This document shows, one piece after another, positions 19,401 to 27,146 of a stretch of 64,000 nucleotides of DNA. Origin of the DNA: Streptomyces sp. NRRL S-31 (GTDB lineage Bacteria; Actinomycetota; Actinomycetes; Streptomycetales; Streptomycetaceae); NCBI RefSeq assembly GCF_000718775.1, contig NZ_JOCB01000013.1, positions 62,001 through 126,000 on the forward strand, given 5' to 3'. Made by a program: the position numbers and the translations under genes. The stretch's first letter is position 1, and every line of letters starts with the position of its first letter. The notes under the pieces were generated by a model. The model was not told the origin of the DNA. It was given only the letters and a program-made list of their open reading frames with translations, and ran no database searches.

Positions 19401-20260
19401 ACGGCCGTCGCCTCGCCTTCGGCTCGGGCCCGGCCGACCTGATGGACGAACCGACGCGGATCACGGTCTGGGACACCGTGCGCGACCGGAGGCTCACCGA
19501 GTTCAGGCCCTACCGCGGCGACGCGTTCCCGACCGGGCTGGCCCTCGGCCCGGACGGCCGGGAACTGCTGACCACCGACAGCGACGACGCCACGGTGACC
19601 GTCTGGGACGCCGGCAGCGGACGGAAGCTGAGAACCGTGACCCGCCGTGGCGCGAAGGGTGACGACGGGACCGGCGACTCCATCAGCTCCCTCTCCGCAG
19701 ACGGCGGCGTCCTGCTGACCAGCAGCGGAGCCCTGCTGCCGACCAACGGCCACGGCCCGCAGCGGATGACGGGGGACTGCCTGTGCGTCAGCGCCCTGAG
19801 CCCCGACGGCGGCCGTGTCGCCCTCGCCGCCACCGACGGGGGCATCACGCTGTGGGACACCGAGCGCGCCACCTCGCTGGGCGTGCTGCCCGGCGGCTTC
19901 TTCCGGGGCGCCACGGGCGGGCAGGAGGAGCCGACCGCGCTGGCGTTCTCCCCGGACGGCACCGTGCTCGCCGCGGCCGGCTCGCAGGGCACGGTGCGGC
20001 TCTGGGACGTCGAATCCCGCCAGCTGCTCGGCACCGACCTGCCCACGGCCGGCGACCGCGTCCTGTCCCTGGCCTTCACCGCCGACGCCGGCGACCTGTA
20101 CGCGGCGGGCGAACACGTCACACTCCAGCACGTCGTCCTGGACCCCGAGCGCCTGACCGACACGGTGTGCCGCCGCGCCGGGGGCGGACTGTCCCGCGCG
20201 CAGTGGCGGATGTACCTGGCGGACGTCCCCTACCGGAAGGTCTGCCGGGGCTCCGCGTAG
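16421..20260 (+). CDS. HTH-nSTAND1 NTPase-WD40 signalling protein
   Basis: A 1279-residue multidomain protein. Residues about 10-90 form a Cro/C1-type helix-turn-helix (TYRAMAQRTPYSAAALSQAA). Residues 95-500 are a STAND NTPase of the nSTAND1 class with FFGRDQLVDDL, Walker A GPSGSGKSS near 140 and Walker B LVLVDQFEEVF near 200. A membrane helix (VSVLLVLALVAGAMAW) lies near 515-532. The rest is a WD40 propeller with repeated SPDGR and LWDT/VWDT motifs. The HTH end and NTPase would be cytoplasmic and the propeller across the membrane. Family members act as ligand-triggered switches in regulation or phage defence; the partner is unknown. GGGGGAG precedes the ATG. Confidence 0.92.
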   Translation: MGRPENPLDPESGPLQRFAVGLRDLRARAGGPTYRAMAQRTPYSAAALSQAAAGERLPTPEVTRAYVIACGGDPDEWEGRRRAVADELAALPREDQDVRESPYRGLARFEPDDAAVFFGRDQLVDDLVELVRGHRCAVVLGPSGSGKSSLLRAGLIPRLRTTTDTALRPAALRVLTPGAHPVRTHADRLRPTGDPGDTLVLVDQFEEVFTLCPDPRERARFIDLLLAAREPGSRLRVVLGVRADFYGRCLEHPELARVLRDAAVPVPVMDREELREAVVKPAVARGLTVERVLTAQLVEEVAGEPGGLPLLSHALLETWRRRSGRTLTLRAYEAAGGVRGAIAQTAEDLYAGLSDGQARLVRRVLLRLIAPGEGTADTCRPVERAELRTHGPHSADAVDTVLERLARARLVTLDGDTVHLAHEALITAWPRLRGWIEEDRHRLRILRRLTEAAEAWHELGREPGALYRGTRLAEAAEAFVPADRDRELTATERDFLAAGTATRSRERRRLRGLVGSVSVLLVLALVAGAMAWQQHGTSERRQLAAAARRAATTAAGLRTTDPRTALRLSVAAWRLSRTPETRSELVGALAQHDLPTFTVPAADVEQFAPDGRTLVSVGDGRFVRRDLRTHRVLDSRRIPGDPDDVAMAQVSPDGRYLALPAGQEGTRVRLWDTRAGRFRSGAVGPSGDMPDLSWERPPGDGVAARPDGSGGPWVTAAIGVGSWSGFSAAGHALLFVTGDRLEVWDAAGGRRLFAHSSAALEESESGDVSPDNRLVAVCVQGGVNVWDMRTRRRVDTAWRKRPACGPDAGLQFSPDSRTLAMVDTTGVRRVTVRTGTALPKLAQTAPTSAVFSTDGRLLAGVGGNDILLWRLDRPEAPVLRHPLTDIQPRDVRIDTAGRVLRYTADASDGGTVVHSLDIDSVLRPRWNPRAVAEAALSADGSVLAVLDSRDQGSPRPRILDGHTGRPRYTITAGPPKAAGNALGPDPAIMALSADGRRLAFGSGPADLMDEPTRITVWDTVRDRRLTEFRPYRGDAFPTGLALGPDGRELLTTDSDDATVTVWDAGSGRKLRTVTRRGAKGDDGTGDSISSLSADGGVLLTSSGALLPTNGHGPQRMTGDCLCVSALSPDGGRVALAATDGGITLWDTERATSLGVLPGGFFRGATGGQEEPTALAFSPDGTVLAAAGSQGTVRLWDVESRQLLGTDLPTAGDRVLSLAFTADAGDLYAAGEHVTLQHVVLDPERLTDTVCRRAGGGLSRAQWRMYLADVPYRKVCRGSA

Positions 20261-20313
20261 ACACCGGCCGGTTCCGCACGGCCCATTGCGGTGACCCGCC
20301 CCGCGAAACAATC

Positions 20314-20865
20314 ATGGCCGCCATGGAGCGACCGGGGCGGGTCATCGGGTGCGGGGACTTCGTCCTGCGCCGCTGGCGGGGACGGAGCGACGTGGCCGCG
20401 GCGTTCAGGCTGATCGAGGAGTCCGTGGACCACCTGCGCCCGTGGATGTCGTGGGTCGAGCAGTACAGCGAGGAGCGCACCCGGGACTTCCTCGACAGGT
20501 CCGAGGCGAACTGGGCGACCGGCGAGACGTACAACTACGCCATCAGCGCGGACGGCTCGCTCATCGGCATGTGCCAGACCTACCGCTGGACCGATCCCCG
20601 AGGGCGCAGGATGGGGTACTGGCTGCACCCCGCCGCCACCGGTCGCGGCATCGCCACCAGGGCGACGGCGGCCCTGGCCGCCGAGATGTTCGCCCTGCCG
20701 GACGTGGAGTACCTGGAGATCGCGCACGATCCCGCCAACACCGCGAGCGGCGCCGTTCCGCGCCGGCTGGGGTTCACCCGGGTCCACGACGAGCCGGCGT
20801 CACCTCCCGCGAGCCCCTCGGACAGCGGCGGCGAGGTGGTCTGGCGCCTGTACCGCCCCGCGTAG
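20314..20865 (+). CDS. GNAT acetyltransferase, RimJ/RimL type
   Basis: A 183-residue acetyl-CoA-dependent N-acetyltransferase: [16 protein letters not shown] at the start, [14 protein letters not shown], the acetyl-CoA loop [20 protein letters not shown] (about 108-127) and [10 protein letters not shown]. RimJ/RimL-type enzymes acetylate protein N-termini or small amines; the substrate is unknown. The ATG at 20314 (rather than the one three codons later at 20323) has no clear ribosome site, so the start is provisional. The gene follows the STAND gene after about 50 bp and may be read from it. Confidence 0.88.
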   Translation: MAAMERPGRVIGCGDFVLRRWRGRSDVAAAFRLIEESVDHLRPWMSWVEQYSEERTRDFLDRSEANWATGETYNYAISADGSLIGMCQTYRWTDPRGRRMGYWLHPAATGRGIATRATAALAAEMFALPDVEYLEIAHDPANTASGAVPRRLGFTRVHDEPASPPASPSDSGGEVVWRLYRPA

Positions 20866-21028
20866 CCCCGGCCTGCGGACCGGTCCGGGCCCCGGCCGGA
20901 CGCGGTCGGCCCCCGCCCGTCGCCTACTAGCGGGTAGGAACCGTACGACCCGTAATAAGCTGGGTGCACGTGAGAACCGAACGCCAACGACCGCACCGGA
21001 CCGCGGCTCGAACAAGAGGGAGCGACCG

Positions 21029-21550
21029 ATGACATCGGAAACCGAGCGAGCAGTCCTGGCGGGCGGCTGCTTCTGGGGCATGCAGGACCTGATCCGCAAG
21101 CAGCCGGGCGTGGAGTCCACCCGCGTCGGGTACAGCGGTGGTGACACCCCGAACGCCACCTACCGCAACCACGGCGACCACGCCGAGGCCATCGAGATCC
21201 TGTTCGATCCCTCGGTCACCTCCTACCGCGACATCCTGGAGTTCTTCTTCCAGATCCACGACCCGACCACGAGGGACCGCCAGGGCAACGACATCGGCCG
21301 CAGTTACCGGTCCGCCCTGTTCTACACCGACGAGGAGCAGCACCGCGTCGCCCTGGACACCATCGCGGACGTCGAGGCGAGCGGCCTGTGGCCGGGCAAG
21401 GTGGTCACCGAGGTCGAGCCCGTGGGCGACTTCTGGGAGGCCGAGCCCGAGCACCAGGACTACCTCGAGCGCTACCCGAACGGCTACACCTGCCACTTCC
21501 CGCGTCCCAACTGGAAGCTGCCGCGCCGGGCCTCGGCTCCGACGAGCTGA
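21029..21550 (+). CDS. msrA: peptide methionine-(S)-S-oxide reductase
   Basis: MsrA repairs oxidised methionine in proteins. The 173-residue protein has the catalytic motif GGCFWGMQ (residues 11-18), the fold marker [21 protein letters not shown] and the [20 protein letters not shown] block. The usual C-terminal resolving cysteines are absent apart from one Cys in [17 protein letters not shown] precedes the ATG. The -10-like TAATAA about 80 bases upstream may belong to its own promoter. Confidence 0.96.
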   Translation: MTSETERAVLAGGCFWGMQDLIRKQPGVESTRVGYSGGDTPNATYRNHGDHAEAIEILFDPSVTSYRDILEFFFQIHDPTTRDRQGNDIGRSYRSALFYTDEEQHRVALDTIADVEASGLWPGKVVTEVEPVGDFWEAEPEHQDYLERYPNGYTCHFPRPNWKLPRRASAPTS

Positions 21551-21593
21551 GACACCGCTCGCGCCGGGCGCCCGCCGCCCGCCCGTCCGGCCG

Positions 21594-21625
21594 GTTCCCC
21601 TCCGCGCGACGGCGCGGAGGGGAAC
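21594..21625. terminator. bidirectional hairpin terminator
   Basis: Perfect 14-bp stem GTTCCCCTCCGCGC (21594-21607) with its complement at 21612-21625 and a GACG loop, between convergent msrA and the desaturase gene. Confidence 0.85.
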
Positions 21626-21664
21626 TCGTGCCTCACGGCCCGCACACCCGCTGCCTCCCGCCCC

Positions 21665-22738
21665 TCAGGCCGCGCGCCGCCGCCTGATCGGCTCGCCCAC
21701 GCGGTGCAGGTGCGCCAGCGCCTCACGGTAGGACCGGATCAGTCCGGTCTCGTGGTACGGGACTCCGATCTCGGCGCAGTACTGCCGCACGATCACCCGG
21801 GCCCGGCGCAGATGGGGCGTGGGCATGCTCGGGAACAGGTGGTGCTCGATCTGGTAGTTGAGCCCGCCGAGCATCACGTCGGTGAACCGGCCGCCGCGCA
21901 CATTGCGGGAGGTGAGCACCTGGCGCCGCAGGAAGTCGAGCCGCTGGTCACCGGTGATCGTCGGCATGCCCTTGTGGTTGGGGGCGAAGGTGCACCCCAG
22001 ATAGACGCCGAACAGACACTGGTTCACGGCGAGGAACGCCACCGCCTTGCCCGGGGGAAGTACCAGGAACAGGGCGGAGAGCAGGGCGGCGATGTGCAAC
22101 AGGAGCAGCGCCCCCTCCAGCGGCCGGTTCCTCATGCCGGGCCGGCACAGCGCCCGCAGGCTCGCCACGTGCAGGTTGAAGCCTTCCAGGGTGAGCAACG
22201 GGAAGAACAGCAGGGCTTGGTGCCCCCCGAGCAGACGCGGCAGCCCCCGGCTGGCGCGGGCCTGTCCGGCGGACCACACCAGGATGTCCGGGGCGACATC
22301 GGGGTCCAGCTCCTCGTGGTTGGGATGGGCGTGGTGCCGGGTGTGCTTGTTCATCCACCAGCCGTAGCTCATGCCGATGCCGAGGTTGCCGAACAGCCGT
22401 CCTGATATCTCGCTGGGCCGGCGCCGCCGGAAGACCTGCCGGTGGGCCAGGTCGTGCGCCACCAGGGCGACCTGCCCGAAGACCAGGGCCAGGAAGGCCG
22501 CCACGGCCAGCTGCCACCAGGTGTCCCCGAGGGCGAGGAAGGCGGTCCAGCCGGCGGCGAACGACCCGGTCACCAGACCGAGCCGCACCGCGTAGTAGCC
22601 GGGGCGCCGCTCGAGCAGGCCCGCGGCGGCGATCCGCCGGGACAGCCTGGCGAAGTCGCTGCCGGCACCGGGGCCGGCGGTGCCCTCGTCGACTCCGGAG
22701 CCGGTGGGTGGGGCGGAGGCGCTGGGAGAGATCGTCAT
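21665..22738 (-). CDS. front-end type acyl desaturase
   Basis: A 357-residue membrane di-iron fatty acid desaturase. The three histidine boxes are present: HDLAH, HTRHH and QIEHH, the last with Gln as in delta-6/linoleoyl-type desaturases, though there is no cytochrome b5 domain. Hydrophobic segments surround the boxes (AVAAFLALVFGQVALVA, LLLLHIAALLSALFLVLPPG). The ATG at 22738 lacks a clear ribosome site; CAGAAT lies seven bases before it, so the mRNA may be leaderless. It introduces double bonds into membrane lipids, often in cold response; the electron donor is not encoded nearby. Confidence 0.92.
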   Translation of the reverse strand: MTISPSASAPPTGSGVDEGTAGPGAGSDFARLSRRIAAAGLLERRPGYYAVRLGLVTGSFAAGWTAFLALGDTWWQLAVAAFLALVFGQVALVAHDLAHRQVFRRRRPSEISGRLFGNLGIGMSYGWWMNKHTRHHAHPNHEELDPDVAPDILVWSAGQARASRGLPRLLGGHQALLFFPLLTLEGFNLHVASLRALCRPGMRNRPLEGALLLLHIAALLSALFLVLPPGKAVAFLAVNQCLFGVYLGCTFAPNHKGMPTITGDQRLDFLRRQVLTSRNVRGGRFTDVMLGGLNYQIEHHLFPSMPTPHLRRARVIVRQYCAEIGVPYHETGLIRSYREALAHLHRVGEPIRRRRAA

Positions 22739-22849
22739 ACCCGGGATTCTGGTGACGGGGGTGTGCCCGGAAGAAGCCTGCCAGCCACCCTCGGCACCCC
22801 ACGCCCACCCCCACCGTCCGCCGGGGGTTACCCCCCGCCGAGGCGAAGA

Positions 22850-22908
22850 TGGCGCCACCTTCGCACTGCGTGGCATCAGGTGGTGCCATGCGATGCCATG
22901 TGGTGGCA
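22850..22908. promoter_or_regulatory. phased operator octamers, cluster 1
   Basis: Octamers of the form TGGYRYCA recur: TGGCGCCA at 22850, TGGCATCA at 22871, TGGTGCCA at 22881, CGATGCCA at 22891 and TGGTGGCA at 22901. The last four are spaced exactly 10 bp apart, one helical turn. They match the octamers overlapping the promoter of the ribbon-helix-helix gene at 23092, so they are probably binding sites for that protein. Confidence 0.65.
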
Positions 22909-22942
22909 CCTTCGTTGCGGAGGGCGGATGGAAGGAGACGTG

Positions 22943-23101
22943 ATGTCACGGTCGTCAAAGTCGTCCCGCTGTCCGTCTGTGCAGGTCAGCGTGCTCGCTA
23001 CCACTCCCTTCGCCCGTCCGGCACCGCCCGAACGCTGTCCGGATGCCGTTCGGGCTTGCGTGTGGCGCCATAGTGGTGCCATGATGGCGTTATGGACCTG
23101 A
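22943..23101 (+). CDS. possible small protein in RHH control region
   Basis: A 52-codon frame starting at ATG 22943 behind a good ribosome site (GGAAGGAG at 22930-22937). It starts MSRSSKSSRCPSVQV and ends at 23101, overlapping the RHH start codon by ten bases. It is preceded by operator cluster 1. It has no recognised family and its last codons run through cluster 2, so it may be a leader peptide or a chance frame. Confidence 0.3.
   Translation: MSRSSKSSRCPSVQVSVLATTPFARPAPPERCPDAVRACVWRHSGAMMALWT
23056..23092 (+). promoter_or_regulatory. RHH promoter overlapped by phased operators, cluster 2
   Basis: TTGCGT (23056-23061), 18 bases, CATGAT (23080-23085), then six bases to the ATG at 23092. 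TGGCGCCA (23063), TGGTGCCA (23074) and TGGCGTTA (23085) are spaced by 11 bp and cover the spacer, the -10 and the start codon. This fits autorepression by the gene product and a leaderless mRNA. Confidence 0.6.
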
Positions 23102-23613
23102 CCCCGTATGTCGACACCCTTCGCCGTGAACTCGCGGTGGCCGCCGAGGCCGGCGGGGACGAAGCCCGCGAGCTGGCCGGGCGGCTGACCGCCCCGCTGG
23201 AGTCGGCGGCCCGTCTGACGATGCTCCACGTGCTCTCCGCCGCGATGGACGAGATCACCCGCGAGCTCGCCCCCGGCTCGGTCGACGTACGACTGCGCGG
23301 GCTGGACCCCGACTTCGTGGTCACGCCGCCGCCCGCCGAGCACGGCCCCGCCGAAGCGGCCGTGACGCCCGGCGGACCGCCCGCGGCACAGCCGCCCGCC
23401 GCGGGCGAGGAGGGCGGCACCGCACGCGTCAACCTCCGCCTGCCGGCCCCCCTCAAGGCGCGTGCCGAGGAGGCGGCGAACCGCGAGGGCCTGTCGGTCA
23501 ACGCGTGGCTGGTGCGAGCCGTGTCCGCCGCGGTCGAGGACGGCGGCGCCCGGCCGCGCGTGACGGAGCGGAGCCGGACCGTCGGACAGAGCTTCACGGG
23601 CTGGGTGCGCTGA
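23092..23613 (+). CDS. ribbon-helix-helix (HicB/Arc-like) regulator
   Basis: A 173-residue protein. Residues about 1-75 are helical with no family I can name, 80-112 are a Pro/Ala linker, and 112-150 form a ribbon-helix-helix domain (ARVNLRLPAPLKARAEEAAN followed by REGLSVNAWLVRAVSAAV) as in Arc, CopG and HicB-type proteins. There is no toxin next to it. The ATG lies directly behind a -10-like hexamer without a ribosome site, and the promoter is covered by phased octamers, so I infer autoregulation. The following DUF4097 and ABC exporter genes, starting 82 bp downstream on the same strand, are likely part of its regulon. Confidence 0.85.
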   Translation: MDLTPYVDTLRRELAVAAEAGGDEARELAGRLTAPLESAARLTMLHVLSAAMDEITRELAPGSVDVRLRGLDPDFVVTPPPAEHGPAEAAVTPGGPPAAQPPAAGEEGGTARVNLRLPAPLKARAEEAANREGLSVNAWLVRAVSAAVEDGGARPRVTERSRTVGQSFTGWVR

Positions 23614-23695
23614 CCGCGCCCGTAGCCCGCATTACCCACCTACACCACGTCCCACCAGCGGGGACGCCCTGAAGACCCAAGAGGACGGGACAGTC

Positions 23696-24541
23696 ATGCC
23701 TTCTTTCGACACCCCTGAACCGATCTCGGTCACCGCGCGCGTGGAGGCCGGTTCCATCCAGTTCACCGCGGGCGACCGTCCCGACACCGTCGTCGTGGTG
23801 CGGCCCCGCGATCCGAAGAAGGACCAGGACGTACGGGCGGCCGACCAGACCGAGGTCACGTACGCGAGCGGCGTCCTGACCGTCACGACGCCCAAGCAGC
23901 GCTACCTGCTCGGACGCACCGGCACCGTCGACGTGACGGTCGAACTGCCCACGGGCTCGCACGTCGACATGACCGGGGCCTGGGCCCAGGTCCTCGGCGA
24001 GGGCCGGCTCGGCGAGGTCCACGTCAAGACCTCGTCCGGCGACGTACGGCTCGACGCGACCGGGCCGCTCCGGCTGACCGCCTCCCACGGCTCGATCACC
24101 GTGGACCGGATCGAGGGCGCGGCCGAGATCACCACCAGCTCGGGCAGTCTGCGCGTCGGCCTGGTCGACGGCCCCGCCGTCCTGAAGAACTCGCACGGCG
24201 GCACGACCGTCGGCGCCGCGACCGGCGAGCTGCGGGTGAGCGGTGCCAACGGCGACATCGACATCGCGCGGGCCGAGGGCTCGGTCACCGCCACCACCGC
24301 CCACGGCACCCTGCGGGTGGGCGAGGTGGCCGCCGGGAACGTCCAGTTGGAGACCTCCTACGGCGCCATCGAGGTCGGCGTCCGCGAGGGCACGGCGGCC
24401 TGGCTCGACGTCAGTTCGGGTTCCGGCCAGGTGCGCAACGCGCTCACCGCGTCCGAGACCCCGCAGGAGACCGAGGGCACCGTCATGGTCCGCGCCCGCA
24501 CCCGGTACGGCAACATCGACGTCCGCCGCGCCCGCCCCTGA
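23696..24541 (+). CDS. DUF4097 beta-helix protein
   Basis: A 281-residue protein of repeated short strands in the DUF4097 pattern: VHVKTSSGDVRLDATGPLRL, EITTSSGSLRVGLVDGPAVL, LRVSGANGDIDIARAEGSV, VQLETSYGAIEVGV. Such proteins fold as right-handed beta-solenoids; their role is unknown, though they often sit next to envelope-stress or ABC exporter genes. There is no signal peptide or membrane segment, so it is cytoplasmic. AGAGGACGGG lies upstream of the ATG. It is transcribed with the RHH gene before it and the Drr-type exporter after it. Confidence 0.92.
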   Translation: MPSFDTPEPISVTARVEAGSIQFTAGDRPDTVVVVRPRDPKKDQDVRAADQTEVTYASGVLTVTTPKQRYLLGRTGTVDVTVELPTGSHVDMTGAWAQVLGEGRLGEVHVKTSSGDVRLDATGPLRLTASHGSITVDRIEGAAEITTSSGSLRVGLVDGPAVLKNSHGGTTVGAATGELRVSGANGDIDIARAEGSVTATTAHGTLRVGEVAAGNVQLETSYGAIEVGVREGTAAWLDVSSGSGQVRNALTASETPQETEGTVMVRARTRYGNIDVRRARP

Positions 24542-24629
24542 GCGCCGGCCCCGCCGACCCGCTCCCTCGCCCCGCCCCTCACCCCGGTCACTTCACCCCG
24601 GTCACTTCAGCCTTCGAACGGAGGGCTCC

Positions 24630-25634
24630 ATGTCTTCATCTGTCATGCCCACGCCCAGAATGGGCGGTGGGCGGCCACCCGCCGCCGTCTCCGCCGTCGG
24701 TCTGCGCAAGTCGTACGGCGACAAGACCGTGCTCGACGGCGTCGACCTGCGCATCCCCGCCGGTTCCGTCTTCGCGCTGCTCGGCCCGAACGGCGCCGGC
24801 AAGACCACCGTCGTCAGGATCCTGTCCACGCTCATCACCGCCGACGGCGGCCAGGCCCAGGTCGCGGGCCACGACCTCGCCACCGCCCCGCACGCCGTAC
24901 GCGCCGCCATCGGCGTCACCGGACAGTTCTCCGCCGTCGACGGACTGATCACCGGCGAGGAGAACATGCTCCTCATGGCGGACCTGCACCACCTTCCCCG
25001 ACGGGAGGGACAACGGGTCGCCACCGAACTGCTGGAGCGCTTCGACCTCGCCGAGGCCGCGAAGAAGCCCGCCTCCACCTACTCCGGAGGCATGAAGCGC
25101 CGCCTCGACATCGCCATGACCCTGGTCGGCGGCCCACGCGTCATCTTCCTCGACGAGCCGACCACCGGACTCGACCCGCGCTCCCGGCACACCATGTGGC
25201 AGATCATCCGGGAACTGGTCACCGGCGGCGTCACCGTCCTCCTCACCACCCAGTACCTGGAGGAGGCCGACCAGCTCGCCGACCGCATCGCCGTGCTCGA
25301 CGGCGGCCGGATCGCCGCCGAGGGCACCGCGGAGGAACTGAAGCGGCTCATCCCCGGCGGACACGTCCGGCTCCGCTTCACCGACCCGGCCGCCTACCGC
25401 GACGCCGCCACCGCGCTCCGCGAGGCCACCCGGGACGACGAATCCCTGGCGCTGCGCATCCCCAGCGACGGCAGCCAGCGCGAGCTGCGCACCGTCCTCG
25501 ACCGGCTCGACTCGGCCGGCGTCGAGGCGGACGAGCTGACCGTGCACACCCCCGACCTCGACGACGTCTTCTTCGCCCTGACCGGCGGCGCCGCGCCGAG
25601 CCGGGCCCACCGGATCGAGGAGGACGCCCGATGA
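24630..25634 (+). CDS. ABC exporter ATP-binding protein, DrrA type
   Basis: A 334-residue ABC ATPase with Walker A GPNGAGKTT (about 54-62), Q-loop GVTGQFSAVDGLITGEEN, signature YSGGMKRRLDIA, Walker B VIFLDEPTTGLD and the H-loop region TTQYLEEADQLAD. The C-terminal extension of about 90 residues, ending DLDDVFFALTG, is typical of daunorubicin-resistance-type exporters. GGAGGG precedes the ATG at 24630. The gene is joined to its permease by an ATGA overlap. Substrate unknown. A 14-bp direct repeat (CCCCGGTCACTTCA twice) lies just before the ribosome site. Confidence 0.95.
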   Translation: MSSSVMPTPRMGGGRPPAAVSAVGLRKSYGDKTVLDGVDLRIPAGSVFALLGPNGAGKTTVVRILSTLITADGGQAQVAGHDLATAPHAVRAAIGVTGQFSAVDGLITGEENMLLMADLHHLPRREGQRVATELLERFDLAEAAKKPASTYSGGMKRRLDIAMTLVGGPRVIFLDEPTTGLDPRSRHTMWQIIRELVTGGVTVLLTTQYLEEADQLADRIAVLDGGRIAAEGTAEELKRLIPGGHVRLRFTDPAAYRDAATALREATRDDESLALRIPSDGSQRELRTVLDRLDSAGVEADELTVHTPDLDDVFFALTGGAAPSRAHRIEEDAR

Positions 25635-26422
25635 GCTCCCTCGCCCTCGCCGTACGCGACTCGACCACGATGCTGCGGCGGAACCTGCTGCACGCGCGGC
25701 GCTACCCGTCCATGACGCTCAACCTGCTGCTCACGCCGGTCATGTTGCTGCTGCTCTTCGTCTACATCTTCGGCGATGTGATGAGTGCCGGCATCGGGGG
25801 CGGCGGAGGGGACCGGTCCGCGTACCTCGCGTATCTCGTCCCGGGCATCCTGATGCTGACCATCGGCGGCACCACGATCGGCACCGCCGTGTCCGTCGCC
25901 ATGGACATGAACGAGGGCATCATCGCCCGCTTCCGCACGATGGCGATCCACCGCGGGTCGGTGCTCATCGGACACGTGGTGGGCAGCGTGCTCCAGTGCG
26001 TGCTGAGCGTGGTCCTCGTCGGGGCCGTGGCGGTGGCCATCGGATTCCGGGCCGTCCACGCCGGCGCCCTGGAATGGCTCCTGGCCCTGGGCCTGCTGGC
26101 GCTCGTCGCCCTGGCGCTCACCTGGATCGCCGTCGGCATGGGCCTGTCCAGCCCGAACGCCGAGGCGGCCAGCAACAACGCCCTGCCGCTGATGGTCCTG
26201 CCGCTGCTGTCCAGCGCCTTCGTACCGGTCGACGCGATGCCGGGCTGGTTCCGGCCGATCGCCGAGTACCAGCCGTTCACCCCGGCGATCGAAACGCTGC
26301 GCGGGCTGCTGCTCGGCACCCGGATCGGCGACAACGGATGGCTGGCCGTCGTCTGGTGCCTGGGGCTGGCCGCACTCGGCTACCTCTGGTCCAGGGCTCG
26401 GTTCGACCGCGATCCGACGTAA
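25631..26422 (+). CDS. ABC exporter permease, DrrB type (ABC-2)
   Basis: A 263-residue ABC-2 membrane protein with six predicted helices: LNLLLTPVMLLLLFVYIFG, YLVPGILMLTIGGTTIGTAV, a helix pair around VLVGAVAVAIGF and WLLALGLLALVALALTWIAV, LPLMVLPLLSSAFVP and a last one near WLAVVWCLGLAALGYLW. Conserved YQPFTPAIETLRGLLLG marks the ABC-2 family. Its ATG overlaps the ATPase stop. Together they export an unknown compound; control by the upstream RHH protein is inferred. Confidence 0.95.
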   Translation: MSSLALAVRDSTTMLRRNLLHARRYPSMTLNLLLTPVMLLLLFVYIFGDVMSAGIGGGGGDRSAYLAYLVPGILMLTIGGTTIGTAVSVAMDMNEGIIARFRTMAIHRGSVLIGHVVGSVLQCVLSVVLVGAVAVAIGFRAVHAGALEWLLALGLLALVALALTWIAVGMGLSSPNAEAASNNALPLMVLPLLSSAFVPVDAMPGWFRPIAEYQPFTPAIETLRGLLLGTRIGDNGWLAVVWCLGLAALGYLWSRARFDRDPT

Positions 26423-26466
26423 CGGCCACGAGGCTCCGGACCACCGGACCGGCCCCCACCCCCACC

Positions 26467-26511
26467 CCGGGGCGGCGTACCCCGACACCGCGTCGGCGTA
26501 CGCCGCCCCGG
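26467..26511 (+). terminator. strong hairpin terminator of exporter operon
   Basis: Perfect 14-bp arms CCGGGGCGGCGTAC (26467-26480) and 26498-26511, with an inner CCGAC/GTCGG stem in the loop. Confidence 0.75.
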
Positions 26512-26539
26512 CGCGCCGTCACCGTCCGTTCCCGCGCGC

Positions 26540-26545
26540 TACAGT
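26540..26545 (+). promoter_or_regulatory. -10 element of leaderless acetyltransferase gene
   Basis: TACAGT ends exactly six bases before the GTG at 26552 and no ribosome site is present, so transcription should start at the start codon. Confidence 0.6.
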
Positions 26546-26551
26546 CATCCG

Positions 26552-27112
26552 GTGCTCATCCCTCCCGAAGCGCTGCCCGGTGGCGTCCTGTTGCGGCTCG
26601 TCTCCGTCGACGACGCCGAAGCGCTGTGCTTCGCCTACAGGGCCAACCGGGAGTACCTGGCCCCGTGGGAACCTCACCGCCCGGACAGCTTCTTCACCGC
26701 CGACGGCCAGGCCGAACGCATCACCGAGCGGCTGCGGGAATGCGCGCAACGGCGGTCCGTGCCCTGGGTGTTGGACAGCGCCGGCACGATCGTCGGCACC
26801 GTCACGCTCTCCGGGATGACGTTCGGCCCCTTCTGCAGCGCCTATCTGGGCTACTGGGTGGCAGCGGACCGGCAGGGCAGGGGGCTGGCCGGCGCGAGCG
26901 TGGCGCGCGTCTGCCACGTGGCCCGCGACACCATCGGACTGCACCGCCTCGAGGCCACCACGCTGCTCGACAACGCTCCCTCCCAACGCGTGCTGGAGAA
27001 GAACGGGTTCGAGCTGATCGGCACCGCCCCGAGGTACCTGCACATCAACGGGCGTTGGCGGGACCACCGCCTGTTCCAGCGGATCCTGCACGACGGTCCG
27101 CCACCGGCCTGA
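26552..27112 (+). CDS. GNAT acetyltransferase, RimJ/RimL type
   Basis: A 186-residue acetyltransferase with GVLLRLVSVDDAEALCFAYR, the central LGYWVAADRQGRGLAGASVA acetyl-CoA loop (about 108-127) and LEATTLLDNAPSQRVLEKNG, the standard GNAT closing motif, followed by FELIGTAPRYLHINGRWRDH, which is characteristic of ribosomal-protein-type acetyltransferases. The GTG start is set by the promoter: TACAGT-N6-GTG and no ribosome site. Its substrate is unknown, and it stands as a single gene. Confidence 0.9.
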   Translation: MLIPPEALPGGVLLRLVSVDDAEALCFAYRANREYLAPWEPHRPDSFFTADGQAERITERLRECAQRRSVPWVLDSAGTIVGTVTLSGMTFGPFCSAYLGYWVAADRQGRGLAGASVARVCHVARDTIGLHRLEATTLLDNAPSQRVLEKNGFELIGTAPRYLHINGRWRDHRLFQRILHDGPPPA

Positions 27113-27134
27113 CGGCGTTGTCAGACCCACCCAC

Positions 27135-27140
27135 TACCTT
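27135..27140 (+). promoter_or_regulatory. -10 element of leaderless dehydratase-VOC gene
   Basis: TACCTT, six bases, then ATG at 27147 with no ribosome site: the same layout as the gene before it. Confidence 0.6.
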
Positions 27141-27146
27141 GCTCAC

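Noticed and set aside
16361..20311. A 1316-codon minus-strand frame opposite the STAND gene
   Set aside because: Low-complexity Gly/Arg/Ala composition with no motifs; it is the antisense of a clear multidomain gene.
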